A DNA stretch of 64,000 nt. It comes from Monoplex corrugatus (lineage: Eukaryota; Mollusca; Gastropoda; Littorinimorpha; Ranellidae). How positions within the stretch are numbered: the first letter of the stretch is position 1; each line of letters opens with the position of its first letter. The DNA is taken from positions 53,011,246 through 53,075,245 of the forward strand of contig JAPXFY010000026.1 in assembly GCA_030674185.1 (NCBI GenBank), given 5' to 3'. Below, piece by piece: positions 9,338-21,639 of this stretch. A model generated the notes under the pieces. That model worked only from the letters and a program-made list of their open reading frames with translations, did no database searches and was not told the origin of the DNA. The translations under genes were made by a program, and so were the position numbers.

Positions 9338-9449
9338 ACCTTGCAGTGTGTGCTAGTTGCTTGCTTGTTTGGTGCTGTGTATGAATGTTCATCTGCTGTG
9401 CGGAACGGCCTCATTAGTAACTGCTGCAATGTGGTATCACTGACTGTCG
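9338..9449 (+). other. 3' UTR / 3' flank of RalGDS-like gene
   Basis: Sequence after the stop before the minisatellite. No polyadenylation signal could be assigned with confidence, so the transcript may run into the repeats. Confidence 0.4.
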
Positions 9450-9800
9450 CGGAAGTTCTTCATTAGTGCTGCTACTCCCTGGAAGTGCATCATAGCGTCT
9501 GCTACTACCTGGAAGTGCATCATTAGTACTGCTACTGCCTGGAAGTGCATCATTTGTGTCTGTTACTACCTGGAAGTGCATCATTTGTGTCTGTTACTAC
9601 CTGGAAGTGCATCATTTGTGTCGGCTACTGCCTGGAAGTGCATCATTAGTACTGCTACTGCCTGGAAGTGCATCATTTGTGTCTGTTACTACCTGGAAGT
9701 GCATCATTTGTGTCAGCTACTACCTGGAAGTGCATCATTAGTACTGCTACTGCCTGGAAGTGCATCATTTATGTCGGCTACTGCCCGGATGTGCATCAGC
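9450..9800. repeat. 31-bp minisatellite (CTGGAAGTGCATCATT)
   Basis: About 11 copies of a 31-bp unit with the core CCTGGAAGTGCATCATT and two alternating spacers (TGTGTCTGTTACTA, AGTACTGCTACTG). It begins 113 bp after the stop codon of the RalGDS-like gene, so it may be transcribed as 3' UTR. Confidence 0.95.
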
Positions 9801-10239
9801 GGTGACTGTGACTGTGTGGAATAGAATCAGTGGTGACTGATATTAGAATCCATCTTTGGTGACTGATATTGTGTGAGATTGCATGAGCATTGATTGCCAT
9901 GGAGGATGGTCATTGATGCTACTGCTGTGTGGAAGTTTGTCATTGGTTACTGCTATTATGTGACGTTCAGTGACATCTGATGGCAGTGTCGGTGACTGCT
10001 GATGTGGCAAGGAGCAGTATCGATGGTGATGGTTGCCTGGTACACTGGTGACGTTTGCTGCGGAACAGAGTTGGCCATATTTAACCTTCATAAACAGGGA
10101 TCAGAATCAGTGATATAAACAGCAGGATGTGTGCGTGTGTCTATCTCGTGGCACATGTGTTGGATGGTGGGGTGGTCTCATGCTGAATTCCACTTGATAT
10201 TTTCCACGCTGGCTCAGAGGGGATCATCCAAGACCTGTT
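9801..10239. other. Degenerate GGTGACTG-rich region
   Basis: Loosely repeated TTGGTGACTG and TGGTCATTGATG motifs suggest old tandem repetition related to the preceding minisatellite. No coding signal. Confidence 0.4.
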
Positions 10240-10465
10240 TTGTCATCGACGCATACAAAATTCTGTCCCAAGGGGATATGATCGACGCATACAAGATGTC
10301 TGTCCCAAGAGGATATTATCGACGCATACACAACGTCTGTCCCAAGGGGATATTATCGACGCATACACAACGTCTGTCCCAAGGGGATATTATCGACGCA
10401 TACACGTCTGTCCCAAGGGGATATTATCGACGCAAACAAATCGTCTGTCCCAAGGGGATGTTTTA
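10240..10465. repeat. 37-bp minisatellite (TGTCCCAAGGGGATATTATC)
   Basis: Units start at about 10264, 10301, 10338, 10375, 10409 and 10446, mostly 37 bp apart, with the core TGTCCCAAGGGGATATTATC and GACGCATACA. The open frame through it is a repeat artefact. Confidence 0.93.
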
Positions 10466-11103
10466 AGATGGTGCTGAAAGATCTTTGAGCGATGAAATGT
10501 GCAGTGTGTATGCAAATATAACTGGTGTGACAGAGCAAGAATATGGGTACTCTCATCCACCAGGCCTGCTACATCAGCAGTCTTTCAGACTTGGCCAGTC
10601 TTACAAAGATTGAAAATACACACCCCTCATTTTTTTTTTCTCAGAAAACTTGATTCCCAGTGGTACGATTTTATTCATATTATTATTGGCTGTGTTGTGT
10701 GTCAGATCCAGTATGTTTTAAAATGTTCACTTTTTTTGTTTTACTACATCTGCTTTATTTGACTACTGATCAGTGTGTTAAACTCTTATGTTTAGTTTTT
10801 ATGTCTCGACATTTGCGCTCATTCCATTTCAATATGTTAACTCGAATGGTTCTTTAGTTTTTGTGTTCTTTTTATTATCTGCTTTAAACAAATCTATACT
10901 TCAATGCCTACTACTAAAGTTTTTGAGATATAGTACATCTCATTCATTTGACCTCAGTTCATTGCTTTAAACTCAATTATGTATCAGCAGAAACATGTAA
11001 GACAGTGGGCGTGATGTGCTGTGTCTTATTCTGGACTACTTGCTGGTCATCTGCTGAAATTGTCTTCTGGTTGTAACACAGTGAAGATTGATGACTTTCT
11101 TTC
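10466..11103. other. AT-rich intergenic sequence
   Basis: No coding, RNA or repeat signal was recognised. Short hydrophobic open frames reflect T-rich composition. Confidence 0.5.
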
Positions 11104-11190
11104 AAACCCTTTGACTCTCTCAGCCTGTCCACCAGCTTTTGCTTGCTTTCTGCAGGAAGACAGTGGATAGTTTGAATGGCAAAGGGTTAA
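11104..11190. mobile_element. MITE fragment, single hairpin
   Basis: ACCCTTTGACTCTCTCAGCC at the left, GGCAAAGGGTTAA at the right and a CTGCAGGAAG centre. It is a short, diverged copy of the TTAA palindromic MITE. A more degraded relative is at about 11771-11847. Confidence 0.7.
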
Positions 11191-12589
11191 GATGGGACAG
11201 GAGACAATATGTTTTGTTCAGATCACACTTGCCAATTGTAACACAAAACAGTTAAGTATGCAGTGTTGATGATTGAGCTAGGTATTAGTACTATTACTGT
11301 CAGGCTCTTGTCTTGGAACCTTCATCATATTTTTATTCTTTTCTTTTTTGTTTTGTTTGTCATGGTTTGCTGTACCATGTGTAGTTAGTTTGTTTTATTT
11401 GTGTATATATTTTTCCAGCAAAGCTTTTTATCCCTCATTGTGTCTGCAAATTAAGGATAAGCCAGGGAATGTGCTGCAAGTGTGTAAATTTACACTGCCC
11501 TTTAGTCAATCAGGTGATGTGTGCGTGTGCATGTGCACAGATCTGGCTGTTCTAAAATCTTACTACGCATGTGCTTGCCATATTAACAAAGTGTTTCATG
11601 ACTCAAATGTGTTCAGTTTTCTGGAACCAGGCAAAAAATAAAAAAAAGGGTTTAGCAACAGAAAACGTGATATTGAGCCCTTGCAAGCGAGATAGATCTA
11701 CGCATATTGTACTGAGTTGTAAAGGACTGCTGCTTGAAGTTTGAGTATGTATGACTGATTTGAATCTTGATAAATCCTTTCACTTTCTCACCACATCCAC
11801 AAGCTTTCTGTAGGAATCTGGTGGAGAGGTTAAGAGAAAGGATGAAAGTACAAGACTGACTTAGAATATTTTTTATTTGGTTAACAGTGAAAAAGCATGA
11901 GATTTATAGGTTACAATTAAAACAGAAATGAAATGAAAAAAAGAAAGAAAGAAAAGACGAAGAAAAAAAGAAATGAAAAAACAAACAAACACAATAGGTT
12001 TTGATTTTTGTTCAGCTGTGGAAGAAGTTTGAGGTTTTTGGATTGTCTAACCTGTTTTTGGTCAGCTTGAATTCTTCCAGAGTTGTGGATTTTCAGATTG
12101 CCTTCACTCTGAGTAGAAATGCTAGTTTAATGTTTCAGAATCACTGACAGATCTGAGTAGCGATGTGATTTGAAAACTTGCGAATTCTGGATGAATCAAA
12201 AACCACCATGACTGAGTGAAACTATGGTGAACATAGTGCACATATTCATGCATTTCCCCCCAGTCCAAAGCCAAAATCCATAAATTGTGCTTTAAGAAAC
12301 TATTCCACTGAATGGCAAAACACACAGGAGAAAAAATAAAAGAAACACACTTCACAGTTATGAAGGTAATACCAAATAGTAACAATTTATATACTAATTG
12401 CTACACTCAAAGATTGTTTCTGATTGTTTATTTAAAAGTGAGACATAAAGAAAATGGTTGTACCATTTGTAATCCTGTCATTTTCAGTCATTTTGGCTAT
12501 TATCCTTTTGTATGTTTATCCTTTTATATTATACCATCTTTTATATTATCTCATAATCCTTCATTTGTGATCCTCTAATTTATTATATA
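11191..12589. other. Intergenic sequence, no gene recognised
   Basis: AT-rich. It contains a possible degraded MITE hairpin at 11771-11847 (CCTTTCACTTTCTCACC ... GGTTAAGAGAAAGG) and an A-rich tract at 11930-12000. No exon-like coding segment was found. Confidence 0.5.
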
Positions 12590-14350
12590 GTCCTTTTGTT
12601 TATATTCATTTTATCTGTAATTCTTGTATCTAATTTTGTCATGATCATAATCCGTAATCTTGTCATGATCATAATCCTTTTATCTGTAATCCTGTCATGA
12701 TCATAATCCTTTTACTTCTAATCCTGTCATGATCATAATTCCTTATTGTCCTTCATTATTATAATCCTTTTATCTATAATCTTTTCATGATCATAATCCT
12801 TTTATCTGTAATCCTGTCATGATCATAATCCTTTTTATCTGTAATCCTGTCATGATCATAATCCCTTATTATCCTTCATGATCATAATCCTTTTTATCTA
12901 TAATCTTGTTATCATAATCCTTTTATCTGTTATCCTGTCATGATCATTATCCTTTTTATCTGTAATCCTGTCATGATCATAATCCTTTTATCTGTAATTC
13001 TGTTATGTTCATAATCCTTTTATTTCTAATCCTGTCATGATCATAATCTTATCTGTAATTCTGTCATCATAATCCCTTATTGTCCTTCATGATCAATCTT
13101 TTTTTATTTCTAATATTGTCATGACCATAATCCTTTTTATCTATAATCCTGTCTTGATCACAATCCTTTTTATTTATAATCCTGTCATGATCATAATTCT
13201 TTTCTGCAATCCTGTCATGAACATAATCCCTTTCTGCCATCCTGTCATGAACATAATCCTTTCATATAATCATGCCATGATAATCCTTTTATCTGTAATC
13301 CTGTCATGATGATAATCCTTTTATCTATAATCCTGTTATGGTCATAGTCCTTAATATAATCCTGTCATTATCATGATACTTTCATCTATAATCCTATCGT
13401 AATTCTTTTATCTGTAATCCTGTCATGAACATGATCCTTTTATATAATCATGTCATGATCATATTCCTTTATCTGTAATCATGTCATGATCATAATCCTT
13501 TATCTGTAATCATGCCATGATCATAATCCTTTATCTGTAATCCTGTCATAATCATAATCCTTTATCTATAATCATGTCATGATCAGTATCCATTTTATCT
13601 GTAATCATGTCATGATCATTATCCATTTTATCTGTAATCATGTCATGATCAAAATCCTTTTATCTGTAATCATGTCATGATCATTATCCTTTTTATCTGT
13701 AATCATGTCATGATCATAATCCTTTTATCTGTAATCATATGGTCATTATCCTTTTTATATGTAATCATGTCATGATCATAATCCTTTTTATATGTAATCA
13801 TGTCATTATCATAACCCTTTTACTGTAATCATGTCATGATCATAATCCTTTTTTTTTTTATCTGTAATCATGTCATAATCCTTTTATCTGTAATCATGTC
13901 ATCATAATTCTTTTTATCTGTAATCATGTCATGATCATTATCCTTTTTATCTGTAATCATATGATCATAATCCTTTTATCTGTAATCATGTCATGATCAT
14001 TATCATTTTTATCTGTAATCATGTCATGATCATAATCCTTTTATCTGTAATCATGTCATGATCATAATCCTTTATCTGTAATCATGTCATGATCATTATC
14101 CTTATCTCATCTGTAATCATGTCATGAACATAATCCTTTTATCTGTAATCATGTCATGATCATAATCCTTTTATCTGTAATCATGTCATGAACATAATCC
14201 TTTTATCTGTAATCATGTCATGAACATAATCCTTTTATCTGTAATCATGTCATGAACATAATCCTTTATCTGTAATCATGTCATGATCATAATCCTTTTT
14301 CTGTAATCATGTCATGATCATAATCCTTTTATCAGTAGTCCTGTCATGAC
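12590..14350. repeat. 1.76-kb minisatellite, ~31-bp unit (TCATGATCATAATCCTTTTA)
   Basis: More than 50 diverged units have the form CTGTAATCMTGTCATGATCA plus TAATCCTTTTAT, 26-34 bp long. The core TCATGATCATGA-like segment is self-complementary. The left half has mostly CCTGTCATG and the right half mostly CATGTCATG, so variants are regionally homogenised. It is the largest satellite in the intergenic region. Confidence 0.96.
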
Positions 14351-14946
14351 ACCTTTCAGTGTAATCTTTTCTATAATTATTTCAGTTGTACTCCGTTGAA
14401 ATTCCTTTCATTTTATGTATATTATACGCTCATTATTTATAATCCTTTTATGTTTTTTTTTTTAACCCTTTTGCATATAAAAGCTCTTTTCACCAGTGTA
14501 TATCATCAAAATGGCTCAATATCTACTGCTGTATCCTATATATATGTATACATAAATGGACAAAACATAGTTCAGACTTTCTCAAAACTTTTTTATTTGT
14601 ATGGGCAATAGCATTAGACTTTTTTTTCCCTGTATGCTTCTCTTGTGATGCTTGGTGAAGTGTTGTAGGAGCAATTTCATGATGGGATCAGCCTGTTGGT
14701 ACTATTGTCAAGGTGTTTCCTGAAAATATTACTTTTATTAGCTAGTCAGTCATTGCATGACTCCACAGAATTTGATCACCGCATATTTTTGATTGATGGG
14801 GAACAAAAAAAAAAGCATTGCTCAAATTTGATATGAATGTATTCGTTGTTGAATTTGACCTGTTTGTTTATTTGTTTGGAATTTATGTATTTATTATGTC
14901 AGTTTTTTTCATTTTGCCTGGATTCAAGATCACCAGGTCCACAGAG
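14351..14946. other. AT-rich intergenic sequence
   Basis: Nothing recognised. Diverged minisatellite units fade out by about 14480. Confidence 0.5.
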
Positions 14947-15135
14947 TTAGTCCTTTGACTCCTGTATCCATCCACCAACTGCAAAAACTTAACCCTTTGA
15001 CTCCCTTACCCTATCCAGCTTCTTACAGGAAGCTGGTGGATAGGGTGAGGAAGTCAAAGGGTTAAGGTTTAGCTCTGCTAACATGGTTAGCAATGCAGGA
15101 TATTGGTGGACAGGGTGCGGGAGTCAAAGGGTTAA
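14947..15135. mobile_element. Palindromic TTAA MITE
   Basis: A nearly complete four-arm copy: outer arms TCCTTTGACTCC ... GGAGTCAAAGGGTTAA, and an inner hairpin TTAACCCTTTGACTCCC ... GTCAAAGGGTTAA with the centre CTTACAGGAAG. Confidence 0.88.
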
Positions 15136-16369
15136 GAAGAGACAATGTTTTTGATGTTCATACAAAGAATGGAAACACTAGTGAGAGTATCTGAAGACAT
15201 CGTATTGCTTTGTGTGATCTGATCTATTAAGGCATAGAGTATTTGTTTAGTTGGAGTATAACTAGCCTCTTTATTGCTTGAAATGTTTTATTCCCAATAT
15301 GATATTATTACTTAGTGCTTACTGGAGGAGAGCTGTACCAGTTTTGGTAGGAACGATTTATTCTTAGGGCTTATGGTAATTGTTTGGTGTAAGCACATCT
15401 GGGCACAGTTTGTCGTTGTGAGGCACAAAGATATATTTTGTATATATATGGCACAAGAATATTCACTAATCACAGTGACCCTTTTTTGATAGAAGACCAT
15501 AGTCATACTCATATTCACAATTTGCTGACCCCTGTCCCCTACTTTACAGATAGTAAAGCTGCATTGTCAGGATGTGGTTAGTCACAGAATTTCTTTTTTC
15601 TATCTTCCGTCTTGCTTTTCAGGCTTCCTGGCATTTCATTTTCTGTTGGCCCAGTTACCTGTGCTTGTTCTGCTGTTCTCATTTTTGTGTTCTGTTGTCT
15701 AAGGGTTTGACAGTCAGATTGTGAATACTAGCTTGGGCACAAGTTCCACATTCTGTGATGTTACTTCAATACTGTTGGCTGTGAAAAAAATAACATTTGT
15801 GTAATTGTAGCCTTTTCCATTTGTCCTTTTTTATATAATTAATAATAAGCTTCTTTTATGATTTGATTTTTGTATCAGCAGGTGATCACTTATAAGGGTC
15901 ACCACTTGCAGAATGACCCAGTCTGTAAGACATGAATTAGTGGTGGTGTTTGGTTTTTGCTGAATGCTGTCAGAATTCTGAATGTCTGACATGTGATACA
16001 GAATATCTTTTTGTTGTAGGCCTGATTTTGTTGGTTCTGATATGTCAGAACCGGCCCCAGTGATGAACTGGGCCATATGAAGAGAACAAGATAACAGAAT
16101 TGAAAGTGGCGTTTTGTAGTAATTGCAGTTATCATTGTGTCCATCTACCTGTCAAAAAAAAACACACAAAAAGACAGTTCATTAGGCCAAAGAATGTTGG
16201 TAGGCGTTTAGGTGTTTTTATTAGTTGTTGTTTTTTAAACAGTTTTCCATGTCATCAGGATATTCCTGATCGCATTTGCCCTTTTTTATCATAGATTTTT
16301 GTAAAAAGATTTTTTTCTTTAGACATGGTTTTGTTGTGAATTTTGCTACCTTTTTGGAGATAGAATTTA
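15136..16369. other. Intergenic sequence, no gene recognised
   Basis: No repeat family or coding exon was recognised. Open frames are short and lack domain signatures. Confidence 0.5.
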
Positions 16370-16470
16370 TTCTTTTGAGGCAGACAAGATAGAATTCATT
16401 GTTTTGAGGCAGACAAGATAGAATTTATTCTTTTGAGGCAAACAAGATAGAATTTATTCTTTTGAGGCAG
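16355..16470. repeat. 29-bp tandem repeat (GATAGAATTTATTCTTTTGA)
   Basis: Four units of GATAGAATTTATTCTTTTGA plus GGCAGACAA in tandem. Confidence 0.9.
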
Positions 16471-16689
16471 ACAGATATCCAAGGGCATCTTTTGTGATGG
16501 AATTTATTTGTTGTGGGCATGAAGGACAGTGCTGCTGCTAAACAAAAGTTATTAAATCATGCTTTGATCGTTGTGGTAGCGATGTCTTGATTTTCTTTTT
16601 GCTTTTTACCACGCTATCGCACAACTAAGGCAAAAGAATGTGATAGTAGTCAACAAATGTACGTCAGAATTGTGTTTTGTTTCTTAACT
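16471..16689. other. Intergenic spacer
   Basis: No feature recognised. Confidence 0.4.
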
Positions 16690-17520
16690 TGATGCTGTCA
16701 TTGGTAAAGGATATGATAGCTTTATTGATATTTCATGTCAGAAATCTGATACTGTATTGGTAACTAATGTCAGAAATATGATAACTTTATTCATACTTAG
16801 TGTCAGAAATCTGATACTGTATTGATAAGTAATGTCAGAAATATGATAAACTTTATTCATACTTAGTGTCAGATTTACTTTATTCATACTTAGTGTCAGA
16901 AATCTGATACTGTATTGATAAGTAATGTCAGAAATATGATAACTTTATTCATACTTAGTGTCAGATTTACTTTATTCATACTTAGTGTCAGAAATCTGAT
17001 ACTGTATTGATAAGTAATGTCAGAAATATGATAACTTTATTCATACTTAGTGTCAGAAATCTGATACTGTATTGATAACTAATGTCAGAAATATGATAAC
17101 TTTATTCATACTTAGTGTCAGAAATCTGATACTGTATTGATAACTAATGTCAGAAATATGATAACTTTATTCATACTTAGTGTCAGAAATCTGATACTGT
17201 ATTGATAAGTAATGTCAGAAATATGATAACTTTATTCATACTTAGTGTCAGAAATCTGATACTGTATTGATAATTAATGTTAGAAATATTTCATTTATGC
17301 TTAGTGTCAGAAATATGATTATTGAGAATTGATGTAAGAAATATAACTGTATTGATAGTTAGTGTCAGAAATATGACAGCTTTATTGATAGTGTCAGAAA
17401 TATGATAGCTTTATTGATAATTAATGTCAGAAACATGACTGTATTGACACTTAGGGTCAAAAATATGATAGCTTTGTTGATACTTAGTGCCAGAAATATG
17501 GTAGCTTTATTTATATTTAT
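16690..17520. repeat. Dimeric ~64-bp satellite (GTCAGAAATATGATAACTTT)
   Basis: Two related half-units alternate: 'AGTGTCAGAAATCTGATACTG' style and 'AATGTCAGAAATATGATAACT' style, together about 64 bp. About a dozen dimers occur, with shorter deleted units at 16866-16990. The higher-order dimer shows amplification after the half-units had diverged. Confidence 0.93.
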
Positions 17521-17819
17521 TCAGATATCTACTAAATATATGCCAGACAGTTTTTCTGTCTTTATAATCTATTTCCTGTAACACAAATATGCCAAAAGAT
17601 TTGATAGTGTGAAATGTAAGAACTCTTGCAAATGTGTGCATCAAAATCAAAATCAGTTCACATTTATTTTGTACAAGTCTTATACACATATTGTGTATTG
17701 ATTTTGTTTGTTTGAACTCTGACAAATAAATGTGCATCAAAGCCAAACCACATTTTCATTTATATATAATTTATGAAATTTTAATTTATGGATCTCTTAT
17801 TTATTTGTCGGTATGTTTT
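17521..17819. other. AT-rich intergenic sequence
   Basis: Nothing recognised. Confidence 0.4.
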
Positions 17820-18030
17820 TTTATGTTATTTTATTTTATCTTGTCTTATTTTATTTTATTTTATTGTATTTTATTTTGTTTTATTTTATTTTATTTTATT
17901 TTTTCTATTTTATTTCATTCTAATTTATTCTATTTTATTTATTTGTTTATTTATCAATTTGTTTATTTGTTTATATGTGTAATTGATTTTTTTTCTATTT
18001 ATTTGTTTTTGTTGTTGTTTTTTGTATATT
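17820..18030. repeat. (TTTTA)n simple repeat
   Basis: TTTTA/TTTTG pentamers grade into TTTATTTG tetramers. The 106-codon hydrophobic open frame over it is a composition artefact. Confidence 0.92.
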
Positions 18031-18510
18031 CTGTTTATTTAGTCCAGTAGTTTATATTCAGTTGGATGATATTCAGTGCAGGAACCTACCAAGCTTAGGG
18101 GAAAATCAGAGACAGGGTTACATGTTACATGGTTATCATCACACATGCAGTATTGAATGTTTTGAAGTCAGTAGTCAAAGCGCTACTCTGGCGATAGTGG
18201 GTGATGAGAGTTGAAAATGTCATATGCATAATTAATTCAACATGTCTTCATGAGCAGTACGGAATATTCCAGCGTGCAGCAATCATTATTTTTATGGTTG
18301 CATGTCTTCAGCCTTATTGCCAGATGATCGTCAGGCTGTGTATGGTGTCCTGTAGCTCTAGATCAGCTGCCAGAATTTGGTCCCACCCCCCCCCCCCCAC
18401 CCCCACCCCTTCTCCACTTTTCACTCATTACACCTTACAGTAACTAACTCTGTTAGCACTTTGAGACCATATTCCAGGGTTGTCAGGAATTTCCAACTTA
18501 ACTCTCACTC

Positions 18511-18556
18511 CTGTGGGGATGCCAGGGGCTCTTTCTGTATAAATAGTATCCCCTCC
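18511..18556 (+). repeat. Family A head fragment
   Basis: TGTGGGGATGCCAGGGGCTC followed by TTTCTGTATAAATAGTATCC is the 5' end of family A. It is cut off by the adjoining (CA)n tract. Confidence 0.78.
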
Positions 18557-18559
18557 TTC

Positions 18560-18620
18560 ACACATGCACATGCATGCACACATGCACATGCATGCATGCA
18601 CACACACACACACACACAAC

Positions 18621-18685
<65 letters not shown>

Positions 18686-18692
18686 CCACGCA
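18560..18692. repeat. (CA)n microsatellite
   Basis: CACATGCA units grade into pure CA. It replaces the rest of a family A copy. Confidence 0.96.
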
Positions 18693-19416
18693 CACACTGA
18701 GAGTTCATTCTCACCCTCTCAGTTGAAGGATGGACTTCATTACATGATTTCCAACACCTCTGTCATATTTCACCAGGAGTTGTTCTATTTAAGATTTATT
18801 TCTTGACTAACAGCTCAGCTCCAGGATTTGATCAAGTAATTATAGACTGATCATTCTGGGATTCAGTGTAGACTGTCAGCATGGGGGGTGGGTGGGGGAA
18901 TCAGAGAGACAGCAGAAGTTATTCAACAACATCATTGACAGAAGAAAGAATTGAGTTCCCACACAGCATTGATTGCTTCACATAATAGGACTAGGAGACA
19001 CAAATTCCAGGAACTGAAAACTATCAGGATGCCACACACAGCCTGATGATGGTTTTTGAGATGAGGTCGTAAACTTTGGGGGAAATGACAACTGCTGTAG
19101 TTGAGAAAGAATCATGCTGAGAAAATGTTACGTTGTAAATGACAAAGAGAGGCTGGAGTTTGTTCGTTGCCCCTGGATGGTTCCCTATACGCTTCACCCA
19201 GATCTGCCAAACTCTTTGAGCCGACATGAAACTGTGTGCTCTGGCAGGATGTTGAAATGGGGAGAGGTACAGGTCCTGGAAGCACTGATGCCACCAGGGG
19301 GATCTGAATATCGAGACGGTAGCAGCAAAAGTAAACTCTTTTGTTTTGAGATGGTGTAGAACTCGGGGATATTATATCTTGAGTCCATAGCTCTCTCGAC
19401 AAATTCTATTGGCCTT
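18693..19416. other. Intergenic sequence with an anonymous dispersed repeat
   Basis: No gene recognised. The segment 19195-19270 (CAGATCTGCCAAACTC ... TTGAAATGGGGAGAGG) resembles 43870-43960 (GATGATCTGGCAGACTC ... CTTAAAATGGGGAGGGG). The two may be old copies of one repeat. Confidence 0.4.
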
Positions 19417-19610
19417 TTAACCCTTTGACGTTTGCACCCCATCCACCAACATGCAAAAACTTAACTCTTTGATTCCCTCACCCTACTCCCCAGCTTCCTG
19501 CGGGAAGTTGGTGGATAGGGTGAGGGAATCAAAGGGTTAAGTTTTTGCTCTGCTAGCATGGTTAACATAGCAGAACGCTAGTGGACAGGGTTTGGGAGTC
19601 AAAGGGTTAA
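19417..19610. mobile_element. Palindromic TTAA MITE
   Basis: A four-arm copy from TTAACCCTTTGACG to GGAGTCAAAGGGTTAA, with the inner hairpin centred on CTTCCTGCGGGAAG. Confidence 0.9.
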
Positions 19611-19974
19611 GTGGCAGAGTCACCAAACAACCATCATGCTTTAATTTTCATGGACAGGTGTACAGAGTTCTCCTGCAGTCTTTTTCATAATTGTAGCTTT
19701 TGTTTGTTTCTTTGTTTCTTGGGGGGCAGCTGTGTTTGACAGTTTCTTTTAAATAGGTGCTGTTTTTGAAAAGTTCTTTTTAACCATGTAATTTGTGATT
19801 TTCTGGTCAGTTGATTTTATTCAATGGTGTGTATGCAGGCATGCTTCAGTGTGTGTTTGTGTTGTGTGCCTTTGTGGCAAGTGTGAGTATCTGTGAGTAA
19901 GAGATACTGGACACTGGTTGTGTTATTCAATTAGCCATAGACGCTTATGAAGGGGAGTGAATAACATTTAGACA
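19611..19974. other. Intergenic sequence
   Basis: Nothing recognised. Confidence 0.4.
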
Positions 19975-19993
19975 CACACATATATATATATAT

Positions 19994-20066
<73 letters not shown>
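19975..20066. repeat. (TA)n microsatellite
   Basis: About 85 bp of alternating AT with TAATAATA interruptions. Confidence 0.95.
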
Positions 20067-20067
<1 letters not shown>

Positions 20068-20365
20068 TACAAACACATGTTTATGATTTCAGCATATGAG
20101 TAATCATATACGTGAAAGAAATTTGGGTAAGCAGCACAACCCAAACGAGATTTAGACTGAATTTAAGCTTGCGATATAATTTCTTCCAGTCTTTTTGAAA
20201 TTTATACAGAAATATTGTTAGTTTCTTAACATTGTCTTCATTTCTGGAAGAGAAAACCAACGATAGCTGAAACAGACTTAGACTTTGACAATATCCACAC
20301 TGGGGTAAACCATTTATTTAAGCCAAGGCAACATAAGATGATGTGTACTTATCTTCAGTGGAGGC
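20067..20365. other. Intergenic sequence
   Basis: Nothing recognised. Confidence 0.4.
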
Positions 20366-21054
20366 TTAACCCTACCAGACCTTAGCCCCTGAGCGTAAAT
20401 GTGTCCCCTGCCTGGCCTCCTGAGCAAAATTTTGAAAAAAATGTATATATGTTAGAAAACTGTTCATATCATGCACACCAATGGTTAGAATTATATGAAA
20501 CGTGGAGAGATTGTAGAAAATAGGCCTATCTTTCATCTAACGCCAGTCCAACCCTCAATCACACAAGTATCTCCCCTATCACTTGGTTGGGGGGTACGGG
20601 CACGCCCCCTTCTTCCAACACTCTGTCTCGACCTACTTCTTTCATTGTCAGAATCATCACTTTCACTCAATGCTTCATCAACGTAATCATCGTCACTTGA
20701 ATCGGAAACGTATTCCTGATCAAATTCTCCAATCTACAAAATGTCCACCACTTGTTGAACTGTGAAGCGAGTTGGCCTCGCCCGTTTACCTGTTGAAGTG
20801 CTTGGTTCATCACTAGCTCGCTTCATGGTCAATTTTGCACCCAAATCACCTCAAAATACCATCAACACAAAGGCAGACAGTTGCAATAGGCTGAACACAC
20901 GCTCACGCGACGCTTAGCAACGGTCCGGTAGCTATTTTTAGCTCATGATAAAGTGACGATCGTGTGAGTGTGCTATTCCCGCTATAGCGGGAACTCGGTA
21001 TATAGTCATTTTCGTCATTCCCGCAATAGCGGGAACTCGGTCTGGTAGGGTTAA
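20366..21054 (-). mobile_element. Internally deleted piggyBac-type element, second family
   Basis: TTAA at 20366-20369 and 21051-21054 flank perfect 12-bp inverted termini CCCTACCAGACC. The 681-bp element keeps only the transposase N-terminus on the - strand. Near the right end, a CCCGCTATAGCGGGAACTCG segment is repeated as CCCGCAATAGCGGGAACTCG, a likely subterminal transposase-binding repeat. The termini differ from those of the 5644-8295 element, so this is a different piggyBac family needing its own transposase in trans. Confidence 0.92.
20533..20826 (-). pseudogene. piggyBac transposase N-terminal remnant
   Basis: The frame starts at ATG 20826 with 'MKRASDEPSTSTGKRARPTR' and has one TAG (20734-20736). 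It continues through an acidic segment ('FDQEYVSDSSDDDYVDEALS'), an Arg/Ser-rich stretch and 'CVIEGWTGVR' before a stop. This layout (basic start, acidic region, RS-rich linker, 'EGWT') is typical of piggyBac N-termini. The catalytic core is deleted. No function is expected. Confidence 0.8.
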
Positions 21055-21635
21055 CATAAGTGACAACTTACCTTTTGTCCATCAGAATATTTTTATCGCA
21101 ATATATGTGTTTGATAGAGAAAGAATGCTTTTTTAATGATCATAGCATTGTTTCTCTTTATATATTCTGGAAAGTGCAAAGGTGTGTTGCAATCTGTTTT
21201 ATTCATTGCTGCATATATGTTTCATAAAATACAACGCATTAGCCTCAAGAGAGTATATCTAGGATATTGCACTATAATCAAATTTACGTCTTCACTATTT
21301 GAAAAATAAATAGGATCAAGGACATTTTTTAAAATTTGATATAATGACAGAATGTATGAATCGATCATTGTGGACAATTTGACAGATTTGTGTCCTTCTG
21401 CAGCCACTTCTGTGTTTCATCTTTTTTTAAATTTGTTTTTTAAAAATAAAAAAAGAGATTATTTTGAAACGATCAGAGAGAGATGTGTGTCTGTTTGGCT
21501 GTGTGTGTGTGTGTGTTTGTGTCTGCCTATGAGAAAATTATGTTTACATGAGTTTCTCAGTTCTTCATGGATTGTTCTTTACCAGATTTGGATCTAAGGT
21601 GTGGATTGTCCAGGAGTCAGTAGAGGATAACTTTG
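21055..21635. other. Intergenic sequence
   Basis: Contains a short (GT)n near 21500. No gene recognised. Confidence 0.4.
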
Positions 21636-21639
21636 AAAG

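Noticed and set aside
17730..18050. Hydrophobic 106-codon open frame
   Set aside because: Encoded by (TTTTA)n/(TTTATTTG)n low-complexity sequence.
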